In this document: piece by piece, positions 1 to 7,411 of the stretch
Position numbering within the stretch: position 1 is the stretch's first letter
Layout: every line of letters begins with the position of its first letter
DNA from: JACKAF01 sp041391485
GTDB taxonomy: Bacteria > Bdellovibrionota > FAC87 > UBA2466 > JACKAF01
Length of the DNA: 64,000 nucleotides
Assembly: GCA_041391485.1 (NCBI GenBank)
Contig: JAWKNY010000011.1
Span: 35,409-99,408 of the forward strand
Direction: 5' to 3'
Program-made: the position numbers and the translations under genes
Notes under the pieces: generated by a model
Databases searched by the model: none
Told to the model about the DNA's origin: nothing
Seen by the model: only the letters and a program-made list of their open reading frames with translations

Positions 1-672
1 CTTCTCTGGATGGGTAATTTTCACCGGCTCGTGGAATTCCAGTACCGCGCGCAATCCGTTTTGTCGGACGAGATTGAACAGATGCGGAACAAAACTATCG
101 CTCCCGATAAAGGCAGCGAGTCGCGCGGGTGTATAGAGAATGCGAAATGGCTGCACCCGTAGATCGTACTCGGCGGCGATTCTAAAGGCTCCCCAACGCC
201 ATTCTTTTTCTTCGTTAATACAAGTCGTGCCGGAAGGGAAAATAGTAAGGCGCCGTTTGCGCACACAGACGTGCTCGTAAACCGCATCGCCAACGCGCTT
301 GCGAGAGTCCTTTGATCCACGATTCAAGAACACGCTGTCCATTCGGCGCGCGGCGTTCCCAAAAATCGGCCATTGTTTGATTTCCTCTTTTGTCACGAAG
401 GAGGTGTGTGTCGCTGAGAGCAGAAGCGGAATATCGAGATAACTCACATGGCTTCCCAGAAGCAGAACCGGATTGTCGTCGGTCTGACCGCGCACTTCCC
501 ACTGCACACGAAGCAGGTTGAGGATCTCTTTCGCCCATCGCTGTGACAGGGGTTTTACGCGCTCCAGGAGGCGGGGCGGATCGGTGAGTTCGGCGTGGCT
601 GCAATAGCGGAGGTAGTGGTTTGTTTTGGTGAAAACGCTTAAGCAACTGCGGGTATCCGCATAGAGTGTCAT
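1..672 (-). CDS. PlsC-like lysophospholipid acyltransferase (partial)
   Basis: The frame reads from an ATG at 672 leftward off the window edge (224 codons, no stop), so the C-terminus is missing. It carries the acyltransferase HX4D block (SHVSYLD, about residues 75-81) and a motif-III-like FPSGTT. These are the acyl-acceptor and phosphate-binding motifs of the 1-acyl-glycerol-3-phosphate acyltransferase superfamily. Members acylate lysophospholipids at the inner membrane. The usual FPEG glutamate is replaced by Ser, so substrate is uncertain; ornithine-lipid or other acyltransferases are alternatives. Confidence 0.75.
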   Translation of the reverse strand, partial: MTLYADTRSCLSVFTKTNHYLRYCSHAELTDPPRLLERVKPLSQRWAKEILNLLRVQWEVRGQTDDNPVLLLGSHVSYLDIPLLLSATHTSFVTKEEIKQWPIFGNAARRMDSVFLNRGSKDSRKRVGDAVYEHVCVRKRRLTIFPSGTTCINEEKEWRWGAFRIAAEYDLRVQPFRILYTPARLAAFIGSDSFVPHLFNLVRQNGLRAVLEFHEPVKITHPEK

Positions 673-787
673 CACACTGAAATTATAGGCGGCTTGGCAG
701 GAGCCCGGTGTTAATTTCTAGTTAAGGGGTGACCAATTCGTAAAGACTCTGGACTTTCTAGATAAATTCAGTAGTTTAGTTCACTCG

Positions 788-1459
788 ATGAAACCTTGGA
801 CACTGATCGATAAGACCTCGACGCCTGACGGCGAGCCCATGACTCTCAGCGAACGAGATGGAGAGTACGTGATTCGAGTAAAGGGGATGGAGCTGATGTC
901 CACCCGGCACTACCAGTCCGAAGAAAGACTTGCGGAAGTCGTATTCGAAAAGCTGAAGAATAAATGCCCCCGAGTACTTATTGGTGGCTTGGGCTTTGGT
1001 TTTACGTTGAAGGCAGCGATGAGAGCGCTTCCCACGATTCGTCTCATCGTGGTGGCGGAGCTTTTGGAAGCGGTAATCAAGTGGAATAGCGATCCTTCTT
1101 ATGGACTCTGCTTCGAGGAACTTGAGAACCCGAAGGTGACTGTCCTCCATGCAGATGTAAAAGACGTCTTGAAAAAATACCCTGGGGGTTTTGATGCGAT
1201 TTTGCTCGATGTCGATAACGGACCGTCTGCCTTCACGGTGAAAGATAACAATCAACTCTATGATGACCACGGTCTTCAACAGGTTCTTAAGTGCCTAAAG
1301 CGCGATGGCATTGCTGCGTTCTGGTCTTCGAACAAGGATCCGGATTTCATGAGGCGCCTTGAGGCCACGGGAATGGAGCACTCGGTCCACGCCTGTCACG
1401 CGTGGGGGAAGCGCGGCCCCGTCCACCAGATTTATCTCCTCAACAATTCAACTCGCTAA
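788..1459 (+). CDS. Spermidine synthase-like methyltransferase-fold protein
   Basis: 223 residues with a Rossmann SAM-binding core: GGLGFGFTL at about residues 67-75 is motif I, and DAILLDVDNGP follows in the position of the catalytic acidic loop. This is the pattern of the widespread spermidine-synthase-like family, which is shorter than true SpeE and often lacks proven aminopropyltransferase activity. No speD or other polyamine gene is adjacent. It stands alone between an acyltransferase facing away and a membrane protein gene 80 bases downstream. Function beyond a SAM or decarboxy-SAM binding fold is inference. Confidence 0.7.
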   Translation: MKPWTLIDKTSTPDGEPMTLSERDGEYVIRVKGMELMSTRHYQSEERLAEVVFEKLKNKCPRVLIGGLGFGFTLKAAMRALPTIRLIVVAELLEAVIKWNSDPSYGLCFEELENPKVTVLHADVKDVLKKYPGGFDAILLDVDNGPSAFTVKDNNQLYDDHGLQQVLKCLKRDGIAAFWSSNKDPDFMRRLEATGMEHSVHACHAWGKRGPVHQIYLLNNSTR

Positions 1460-1540
1460 AAAGAATTCACACACCACCTCGCTGGATCTCGTCGGTACGT
1501 ATTTTGACAGAAAGTAGCGCCAAGAATATATTATTTCCCT

Positions 1541-2197
1541 ATGTTTGAGACACCCCAGGAACTTTTGCAACAGAGCTACTCTCAAATTATCGAGTTTGCC
1601 CCCCGATTTTTTGTTTTTGTACTCATACTTGCCGTCGGGTGGATGCTCGCCGCGCTGCTGAGTCGACTCACCAAGTTTCTCTTGAACCGAATTCAAGCGG
1701 AAGACTGGGCTGAAAAACTTGGAATTGAGCGCTACCTGTTGCGTGGTGGCGTGCGTTATACTTTCACGACATTGGTTTTCCGAGCCGTTTACTGGCTGAT
1801 TGTCATCTTTTCCTTTCTCGTCGCTTTCAACCACCTAGGTGTACCAATTAGTGAAGACTTCTTCGGACGGGTACTGGAATACATACCGAAGGTACTGGTT
1901 TCGATTTTTCTATTTGTCGTGGGAATGAGCGCCGCAAGCGTAACGTATTCGGCGCTTCGTGCCTACCTGAACAACATGAACGTTTCAGGTGCCGAACTCA
2001 TCGCCAAGGTCGCTAAGTTCACTGTCATTCTGCTAACCATCGTCGTCGTGATGGAGAATCTGGATATCGGCGGACAGGTTCTATTGTCTACTTTCTTGAT
2101 GGCATTTGGGGCACTCAGCCTCGCCTTCGGCATCGCGTTTGGCCTGGCGGGTAGAAAAATAGCTGGCCGTATTTTGGATAGAATATTTCCGCTCTAG
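1541..2197 (+). CDS. MscS-like small transmembrane channel-related protein
   Basis: 218 residues with about four to five hydrophobic segments (residues 18-40, 82-105, 120-145, 165-185, 190-210). The last, ending FGIAFGLAGRKIAGRIL, resembles the conserved Gly/Ala-rich pore-like helix (TM_helix repeat) of the mechanosensitive-channel-related CmpX family. It lacks the soluble beta-domain of full MscS. It is an inner-membrane protein, perhaps an ion-channel component. The next gene starts 10 bases downstream, so the two are probably co-transcribed. No good ribosome site is seen before the ATG. Confidence 0.65.
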   Translation: MFETPQELLQQSYSQIIEFAPRFFVFVLILAVGWMLAALLSRLTKFLLNRIQAEDWAEKLGIERYLLRGGVRYTFTTLVFRAVYWLIVIFSFLVAFNHLGVPISEDFFGRVLEYIPKVLVSIFLFVVGMSAASVTYSALRAYLNNMNVSGAELIAKVAKFTVILLTIVVVMENLDIGGQVLLSTFLMAFGALSLAFGIAFGLAGRKIAGRILDRIFPL

Positions 2198-2206
2198 AGG
2201 AACACA

Positions 2207-3028
2207 ATGATTGTCGACTGCCATACGCATATCAATCGATATGAGGACGAAAACTCACCTGCTCTCCCGGAACGTTTGGACGCGCTTCTTCTAGAGATGC
2301 GGAAAAACCGCTTGGACTTTTGTTTCATCCTGTCCTCGTACAAAAATGTACCAGGCCGCCCCTCGCTCCGCGCTGTCGTGGAGGCCATTAGAGACATTCC
2401 AAATGTTTTTGCAGTGGCCGGCATGAGTTACTTGATGCGAAAAGATTGGGACTTGGGTGAACTGCGCTCCTTCATCCAGGAAGGAAAAGTGAAGGGAATC
2501 AAGTTTTACTGCGGCTACGAGCCTTTTTACCCGGCCGACAAAGAGATGCTACCCGTCGTTGAGATCGCAAAAGAGTTCGATATCCCCGTTTATGTGCATA
2601 CGGGAGATACGTTTACCCAACGCGGCAAGCTGAAGTACGCTCACCCGCTTAACATCGATGATTTCGCCGTAGACCATCCAGAACTCAAGATCATTATCTG
2701 CCACCTGGGGAATCCATGGGTCCGCGACACCATGGAGGTGGTTTACAAGAACGACAATGTTTATACGGATATCTCGGGTCTTGTGCTGGGCAATTTCAAT
2801 GACCGCTTTGAAAGGATTATGATCAAGCATGTTCAGGAGATGACGGTATTCGGAATGAACCCCAAGAAGGTACTGTATGGCACGGACTGGCCCATCTCAT
2901 CCATGTCGTCCTATCTCAAGTTTGTGGAGGATCTTGGTTACAAGCCAGAGGATAAACGCCTTGTCCTGGGAGAGAACGCGGTAAAGCTCTTTCGTCTCAA
3001 TCCGAAGGATTCCCCTTACTTCAGGTAG
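2207..3028 (+). CDS. Amidohydrolase family metal-dependent hydrolase
   Basis: 273 residues with a TIM-barrel amidohydrolase-2 signature. The N-terminal metal motif is DCHTHI (residues 4-9), histidines lie in YVHTGD and ICHLGNPW, and the C-terminal Asp lies in GTDWPIS. This family includes ACMSD-like decarboxylases and hydrolases acting on small organic acids; the substrate cannot be told. GAGGAAC precedes the ATG. It is closely linked to the membrane protein gene upstream and a YdeI-like gene 10 bases downstream. Confidence 0.75.
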   Translation: MIVDCHTHINRYEDENSPALPERLDALLLEMRKNRLDFCFILSSYKNVPGRPSLRAVVEAIRDIPNVFAVAGMSYLMRKDWDLGELRSFIQEGKVKGIKFYCGYEPFYPADKEMLPVVEIAKEFDIPVYVHTGDTFTQRGKLKYAHPLNIDDFAVDHPELKIIICHLGNPWVRDTMEVVYKNDNVYTDISGLVLGNFNDRFERIMIKHVQEMTVFGMNPKKVLYGTDWPISSMSSYLKFVEDLGYKPEDKRLVLGENAVKLFRLNPKDSPYFR

Positions 3029-3038
3029 ACAGTTCACC

Positions 3039-3311
3039 ATGAAAAAGAAACTTCCAGGACCGGTTCACAAAATACCCGCCGATTTTAAAAAAGCGGTGGA
3101 AGCCACCGCTGCGCTTAAGAGCGCCTGGCAGAATCTCACACCCCTTGCCCGCAACGAGTGGATCTGCTGGGTCACTTCTGCAAAGAAAGAAGAGACTCGA
3201 AGTAAGCGCATCACCCGCGCGCAAGAGGACTTGAACAAAGGTAAGCGCCGCCCTTGTTGTTGGCCGGGCTGCCCTCACCGCCGCCCCAGCGCCAAGAAAT
3301 GGTTTAAATAG
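3039..3311 (+). CDS. YdeI/OmdA-like small protein
   Basis: 90 residues. The middle, LTPLARNEWICWVTSAKKEE and on to the RITRAQEDLNKGKRRPCCW stretch, matches the C-terminal domain of the bacteriocin-protection YdeI/OmpD-associated family. In that family a helical hairpin with a conserved W and an R-I-x-R-x-x-E pattern is typical. A Cys-rich end (CCWPGCPHR) is present. The role is not known. It lies 10 bases after the amidohydrolase gene in the same direction. Confidence 0.6.
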   Translation: MKKKLPGPVHKIPADFKKAVEATAALKSAWQNLTPLARNEWICWVTSAKKEETRSKRITRAQEDLNKGKRRPCCWPGCPHRRPSAKKWFK

Positions 3312-3336
3312 GTATCTTTTACAGAAGGAGTACAAC

Positions 3337-3651
3337 ATGAATGACAACTTGTTAGGAGTGATTAGTTCAAAGGCCCTTGAGAAGCAGCTCAAGATCGTCA
3401 ACTCCCGTTTGGAGGAAATCCAATCCGAGGTGGCGGAACTTGAAAAAATAAAGGAAGCCTGTTTGACCTTAATGGGTTCCCCTAGTCCGGAACAGCTGGA
3501 AGAAGGGCTTTCCCAAAAGTCCCAAGCTCCCAAACGCAAGAAAGAAAAGGGCAACCTGAAACCCGCTGGCCTTGAAAAAGGAAGTGAAGACTCAAGCGCG
3601 TTGCCTGTTGACGCTGACAGCGCCGACAACCCGCCAACGGTCACGCACTAG
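3337..3651 (+). CDS. Hypothetical protein with N-terminal coiled coil
   Basis: 104 residues, not recognised. Residues 10-50 form a heptad-rich helix (KQLKIVNSRLEEIQSEVAEL), and the remainder is charged, Ser/Pro/Lys-rich and probably disordered. AGAAGGAG lies 7 bases before the ATG, which supports translation. It is the last gene of the rightward group and converges on the leftward operon ending at 3664. Confidence 0.5.
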   Translation: MNDNLLGVISSKALEKQLKIVNSRLEEIQSEVAELEKIKEACLTLMGSPSPEQLEEGLSQKSQAPKRKKEKGNLKPAGLEKGSEDSSALPVDADSADNPPTVTH

Positions 3652-3663
3652 CACTTGAGGGCT

Positions 3664-4491
3664 CTATAAGTTCATAAAGACGAGCGAAAGATGATGGGAC
3701 ACTGGAATACTCTTCTTTTGTTCTTCGTTTAAGTAGCTCTCTGCAAATTCTTCCAGGCCTCGGATCAAGGGAGTCGGTGCGCCTTCGGGCCTATAAAAGG
3801 GGCGGTAGTTCTGCGGATCTTTCGCAAGCTGCAGTTTCATATACCCCACGGCCAGCGAGTTGCCCCACCCCCTTTTTCCTAGCCTGGTTTGCAGCTCTTT
3901 TTCTCCGGACTCTTTGATAAGCGCCAATACTTTGGGCTTGTCATGAAAGAGTTCGGCCAGCGTACGGGCCGCTATCCAGCGAGTCACATCGACCGGGGAA
4001 GCCTCGCTATGGTGCAAGAGCGTTGCGAGCACCTGCTGCGCAAGATAATCATCTTCTCGAAGTTCGGCTCCGTATCGCTCCATGTTGGCGAGTAAAACCA
4101 ATTCCGATAAGAAGTCGTCTTTTTTCTTGGCAACCTGCCGCAGCCCTTCCAGGAGATAAGGAACCACGTCTTCCGCCTTGAGCGCTGAACCGCTCGGAGT
4201 TCCCTCTTCCAAGAGACAGTTCACTTCGCTTACGCCTTCTAAGCGCTCGCTGAAGTCGTCTGACTCCAGTCGCTTTACCGCCTCTTTGAGCTTTTCTAGC
4301 CGTAGACTTTGCGGGCGGGGAGCCCGGCGGTACGCTTCACAAGCTAAGCCGGGCGGTAGTTCCGCCTGTGTACGGTTCGCTTGCCGCGCGTGCGTTGAGG
4401 GTTTTGCGCTTTCGCTTTGCGCCTCTACACTCGGCTCTGCGTGCGCCACAGCGCCCGCTATCAGCGCCAGCAATATCCACTTCCTACTCAT
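3664..4491 (-). CDS. Exported hypothetical protein, last gene of a four-gene operon
   Basis: The start is placed at the ATG at 4491, giving MSRKWILLALIAGAVAHA, a clear Sec signal peptide. A longer frame to 4521 would put residues before the signal. The ATG overlaps the stop of the upstream protease gene (ATGA). The mature part (about 257 residues) is helical with repeated Leu-rich segments such as VVPYLLEGLRQVAKK and TRWIAARTLAELFHDKPK, recalling HEAT/armadillo-like repeats. No enzyme motif is seen. Its coupling to a secreted protease suggests a periplasmic partner role. Confidence 0.6.
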   Translation of the reverse strand: MSRKWILLALIAGAVAHAEPSVEAQSESAKPSTHARQANRTQAELPPGLACEAYRRAPRPQSLRLEKLKEAVKRLESDDFSERLEGVSEVNCLLEEGTPSGSALKAEDVVPYLLEGLRQVAKKKDDFLSELVLLANMERYGAELREDDYLAQQVLATLLHHSEASPVDVTRWIAARTLAELFHDKPKVLALIKESGEKELQTRLGKRGWGNSLAVGYMKLQLAKDPQNYRPFYRPEGAPTPLIRGLEEFAESYLNEEQKKSIPVSHHLSLVFMNL

Positions 4492-5288
4492 TTTGAATCT
4501 CCCGTTTGCTTCCGCAACCACTGCAAACTTTCCTTACCTGTAGAATAAAAACCTGATTGGGAACGATCCGAGGGTATCCCCACGCAGGTGCCGATCACGC
4601 GATTCTGAAAAAGAAGGGCTGAGCCTGAATGCGATAAACGTGGCTCTCCTTTTGCGCCAATCACATCGGTAAAGGGTTTCGCATCGGCGTAATAGAGCTT
4701 GGGATGAGCTTCGTCGATTTTGAACCGAGTCACAAAAAAGCCGTCCGAGGTAGCGGCCAAACAAACAGAATCCGCTGGGGGCTCTTCATCGTCCTCAGCG
4801 AGTTTCCAAATAGGAATACGTCGATCGTCCTGAGAGCAAGCCGAAACAAAACTCAGATAACCCGTGTCTTGCGAGGTCGCCACGTCCGCTTTGCTCTTGT
4901 AGCCGGGCATCACACGCGTTTGGACCTCTTCCATTGAACCGATGCGATCGGAAGAAACGACCGACACATCGTGCTGGACCCCTTGCGCGTTCCAATCCTT
5001 AAGACAGTGTGCTGCGATCCCGGCATCGTAGCGGCACTTTCCCGAAGCCAGTTTTGTGAAATTAAACACGTACAAGGTGCATTTTTTCTCTAGCTTGTGC
5101 TCCATGCCGCCTTTGGCAAAGAGGGTGAGACTGACGGAGATTCCTGGTTGTTGTGGGGCTTTTTCTTGCTGAGGACGAAGGGCGGCGGGGACGGGGTTAT
5201 GGCCCTCCGGCTTCTTCACTTCTTGTGGCGCAGCCAGACTGAGTGAGCATACAATCAGGAGCGAAACTATTCGGCCAAAGTTCCCCAC
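4488..5288 (-). CDS. Trypsin-like (S1 fold) exported protease, possibly degenerate
   Basis: GTG at 5288 is preferred because it follows the upstream stop by 8 bases and leaves a signal peptide (GRIVSLLIVCSLSLAAPQ). A longer frame runs to 5327. The catalytic-His block reads IAAHCLKD, as in TAAHC of trypsins. The Ser block reads SHSGSAL in place of GDSGGPL, and a candidate Asp lies in the ADVATSQDTGYLSF stretch. The divergent Ser loop leaves activity uncertain; a regulatory pseudo-protease is possible. It is translationally coupled to the next gene by ATGA. Confidence 0.6.
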   Translation of the reverse strand: MGNFGRIVSLLIVCSLSLAAPQEVKKPEGHNPVPAALRPQQEKAPQQPGISVSLTLFAKGGMEHKLEKKCTLYVFNFTKLASGKCRYDAGIAAHCLKDWNAQGVQHDVSVVSSDRIGSMEEVQTRVMPGYKSKADVATSQDTGYLSFVSACSQDDRRIPIWKLAEDDEEPPADSVCLAATSDGFFVTRFKIDEAHPKLYYADAKPFTDVIGAKGEPRLSHSGSALLFQNRVIGTCVGIPSDRSQSGFYSTGKESLQWLRKQTGDSK

Positions 5289-5295
5289 ATCACAC

Positions 5296-5745
5296 CTAGA
5301 GATCGTTCCGAGACAAGCCCTTGTCACTCAGAAGCTGGTCCAAAAAGGCGTTGGTTTTCTTTGAGTAGATGTGGACGATTTGATTGCGCGGATCCGACGT
5401 ACGGCTGAGCTGCATCGCGTTAGCGGTAAGCTCCAACTGCCGAAATTCCTCCGCAGTGCAACTACTCGACTGTGAAATGTTTAGGACGTCGTCTTTGTTC
5501 TCATACGCTCTGAAGCGACAACGAACCGTACCCAATCGCAAATCCAGCTCAGCAACACGGCCGTTATCAAAGTAGAGAATCTTGCCGTCTGAAGAATTGA
5601 AGTTAAGTTCAGTAGCCGGAGACGTCGTCCCGTCTACGATTTTCTCTAAAAACCAAACCCCGTTTTCCTTTGCGGCGCACCCAGACAGAGCGAGCAACAA
5701 AACGGCGTACCCAAATATTCTCAGCATGCTGTATTTCTTGTTCAT
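5296..5745 (-). CDS. Exported lipoprotein of unknown function
   Basis: From the ATG at 5745 the protein starts MNKKYSMLRIFGYAVLLLALSGC. The lipobox LSGC places the lipidated Cys at about residue 23. The start lies 2 bases after the upstream stop at 5748, and an earlier frame start at 5790 would spoil the signal. The mature part (about 126 residues) is a small beta-rich domain with two further cysteines (TVRCRF and SSSCTAEEF) that may form a disulfide. Family not recognised. Confidence 0.6.
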   Translation of the reverse strand: MNKKYSMLRIFGYAVLLLALSGCAAKENGVWFLEKIVDGTTSPATELNFNSSDGKILYFDNGRVAELDLRLGTVRCRFRAYENKDDVLNISQSSSCTAEEFRQLELTANAMQLSRTSDPRNQIVHIYSKKTNAFLDQLLSDKGLSRNDL

Positions 5746-5747
5746 GG

Positions 5748-6518
5748 CTACCGTCCCAACAATCTTTCTTTTCTCACTTCGTTTTCCCACCAGAGACGCA
5801 CCTTCTCGGAAATGTCGCCAATCGCACGCGGGTCCGCGGTGGTGATTTTACTCGCACCGACAAGCTCGCTGATTTTTTGTTCCAAGTTCTCAACAAGCTT
5901 GAGCGTCAAGGGATCGCTCTCTGTCTTTTTTAGATCTTCAGCCACCTTTGCAATGAGCTGAGGTTTGTGCTCGTCAAACAAACTCTTACGAACAAGCTGA
6001 TCCAGAGGTACTTCCGGACTACCCATCTGGGCTTGAGCCAGCTCAAGCGCACGTTTTGCCTCGACGATCATTTGATTGGATGCATCCCCGGGTGTCCCGC
6101 TCGCGGGAAGGATGCCTCGGTTCACCTGATCTTCCTGGTGCTTTTCCAAGGCAAGTGTGGCGGCACGCTGGGCTCTTTGCTCACTTTCTATTTCCGGAGT
6201 TTTTTTCCAACCGAAGTAACGCAGAACAGGGTCTCCGACGGTCACCGTCGCCACAAGACCGGCCAGCCCGCTGACAGCCCCTAGAACGGCGGTTTTTGTG
6301 ATGGTTCGGTAAGCGGTTCCACACTCTTTGGAACTTCCGACCGCTTTAGTAGGCGGTTGGGAGGGGCTCTCATCGCTGCGCACCAAGGGAATGGGCGCTT
6401 CCTCGCCCGCTTTGGCAGGAGTGGACGCCGGGGGGTCCGGCGCAAAGGATTGCTGGGGCGAAAAGACAAAAAGGACAAGCAAGAACAAACTCAGACTTTT
6501 TAACCGCGACGCGCGCAC
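5748..6518 (-). CDS. Exported hypothetical protein, first gene of the operon
   Basis: It starts at a GTG at 6518, preceded at 6 bases by GGAGG. The N-terminus is a signal peptide (SLSLFLLVLFVFSPQQSFA). A Pro-rich linker, a second hydrophobic stretch (AVLGAVSGLAGLVATVTVG, about residues 77-96) and a long Glu/Lys/Leu-rich helical region follow. Topology could be periplasmic with one membrane anchor. It leads the operon 6518-3664, in which every junction is 8 bases or less. Function unknown. Confidence 0.6.
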   Translation of the reverse strand: MRASRLKSLSLFLLVLFVFSPQQSFAPDPPASTPAKAGEEAPIPLVRSDESPSQPPTKAVGSSKECGTAYRTITKTAVLGAVSGLAGLVATVTVGDPVLRYFGWKKTPEIESEQRAQRAATLALEKHQEDQVNRGILPASGTPGDASNQMIVEAKRALELAQAQMGSPEVPLDQLVRKSLFDEHKPQLIAKVAEDLKKTESDPLTLKLVENLEQKISELVGASKITTADPRAIGDISEKVRLWWENEVRKERLLGR

Positions 6519-6813
6519 GCGCCCTCCTACACCTCACCCTCAAAGAACCCCACCTACTACTTAGCAATTGGCGTTCCATTATTGTGCGGCGGATAGCCTA
6601 GGAGGCCGCATGGGAGGGGTCGTGATTTTGATGGACCTTGGCTGGGGTGCCGTTTTTGAGCCTGACTGTTGGGCGATCCAACAGAAAGGTGGAGTGGCGA
6701 GGGACACTGAACCCTCAACTCAGTCCAGACCGATCAAGCTTTCGTTCCGTTGACTGCCTGCAACAGACGGTGATATCCGGAATATGAAAGCAACACAACT
6801 TCTGGAGGGGCGA
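6519..6813. other. Intergenic region between divergent exported-protein genes
   Basis: About 295 bases with no gene I can support. It must hold the promoters of the leftward operon (start 6518) and of the rightward gene at 6814. A 61-codon open frame at 6568-6753 has no ribosome site and no protein-like composition. Confidence 0.4.
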
Positions 6814-7257
6814 ATGAAATTCCTTACCTTATCCATCCTATTTATCTCTATCATCGGCCAGGCGGCCGAGTCAGATATCAGCAAGTGCGAAGAGGCCGCG
6901 GATAGAGAGCAGTGTTACGCGACAACAATCGATGCAAAGCTGAATCTGATCCTGCGCCGGATTGGACACGGTCACGGGGTAGAAGGTGAGTTACAGGAAG
7001 TGAGTTTCTATTGGGGCAAAGACTGCACCAAAGACATCATGGGTACCGGCTATCTTCCCAAATCTCTGACAGCCAGCAATTTGGAAAGTGCGCGCGCGGC
7101 CTGCGACAAGATCGCTCAGGATGTGTCACGTTTTTCCTCCGACGGTTATGTGGATTCTTATAAGGTAGGTAACAATTGTAAGAATCCCGATCCGCGTCCC
7201 AATAAGACAGACAAAGTGGCGATTAGCCGTTTGTGCCTGTCTGGACTCGCGAACTAA
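6814..7257 (+). CDS. Small exported Cys-rich protein
   Basis: The start is set at the ATG at 6814, where GGAGGGG lies 5 bases upstream and the protein begins with a signal peptide (MKFLTLSILFISIIGQAAES). The mature part (about 128 residues) has seven cysteines, for instance ISKCEEA, EQCYATT, KDCTKD, AACDKI and NNCKNP, so disulfide bonds in the periplasm are likely. No family recognised. It stands alone before the glyoxylate-cycle gene. Confidence 0.6.
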   Translation: MKFLTLSILFISIIGQAAESDISKCEEAADREQCYATTIDAKLNLILRRIGHGHGVEGELQEVSFYWGKDCTKDIMGTGYLPKSLTASNLESARAACDKIAQDVSRFSSDGYVDSYKVGNNCKNPDPRPNKTDKVAISRLCLSGLAN

Positions 7258-7363
7258 AGAAAAAGCCATCACTGCAATCTTTTGTTAAGGGCGTTTTCCC
7301 GAGAGAACAGTTTTTCCCTTTCGCAATGCCCGTGCGTTTGTCATAACTTCCTAAGGGTGCTCT

Positions 7364-7379
7364 AATTCCGTTCGGAATT
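7364..7379. promoter_or_regulatory. Inverted repeat upstream of the glyoxylate fusion gene
   Basis: AATTCCG-TT-CGGAATT, perfect 7-base arms with a 2-base centre, ends 32 bases before the ATG of the malate synthase/isocitrate lyase gene. The size and place suit a dimeric repressor operator. No regulator gene is adjacent, so the binder is unknown. Confidence 0.4.
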
Positions 7380-7411
7380 GAGATCTGTCTTTACAATTCA
7401 GGGAGGAAGCG

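Noticed and set aside
215..646. 143-codon leftward frame at the window start
   Set aside because: It overlaps the acyltransferase frame 1-672, which carries the HX4D and FPSG motifs; the other frame is a shadow.
6568..6753. 61-codon open frame between divergent genes
   Set aside because: No ribosome site and no protein-like pattern; it lies where promoters are expected.
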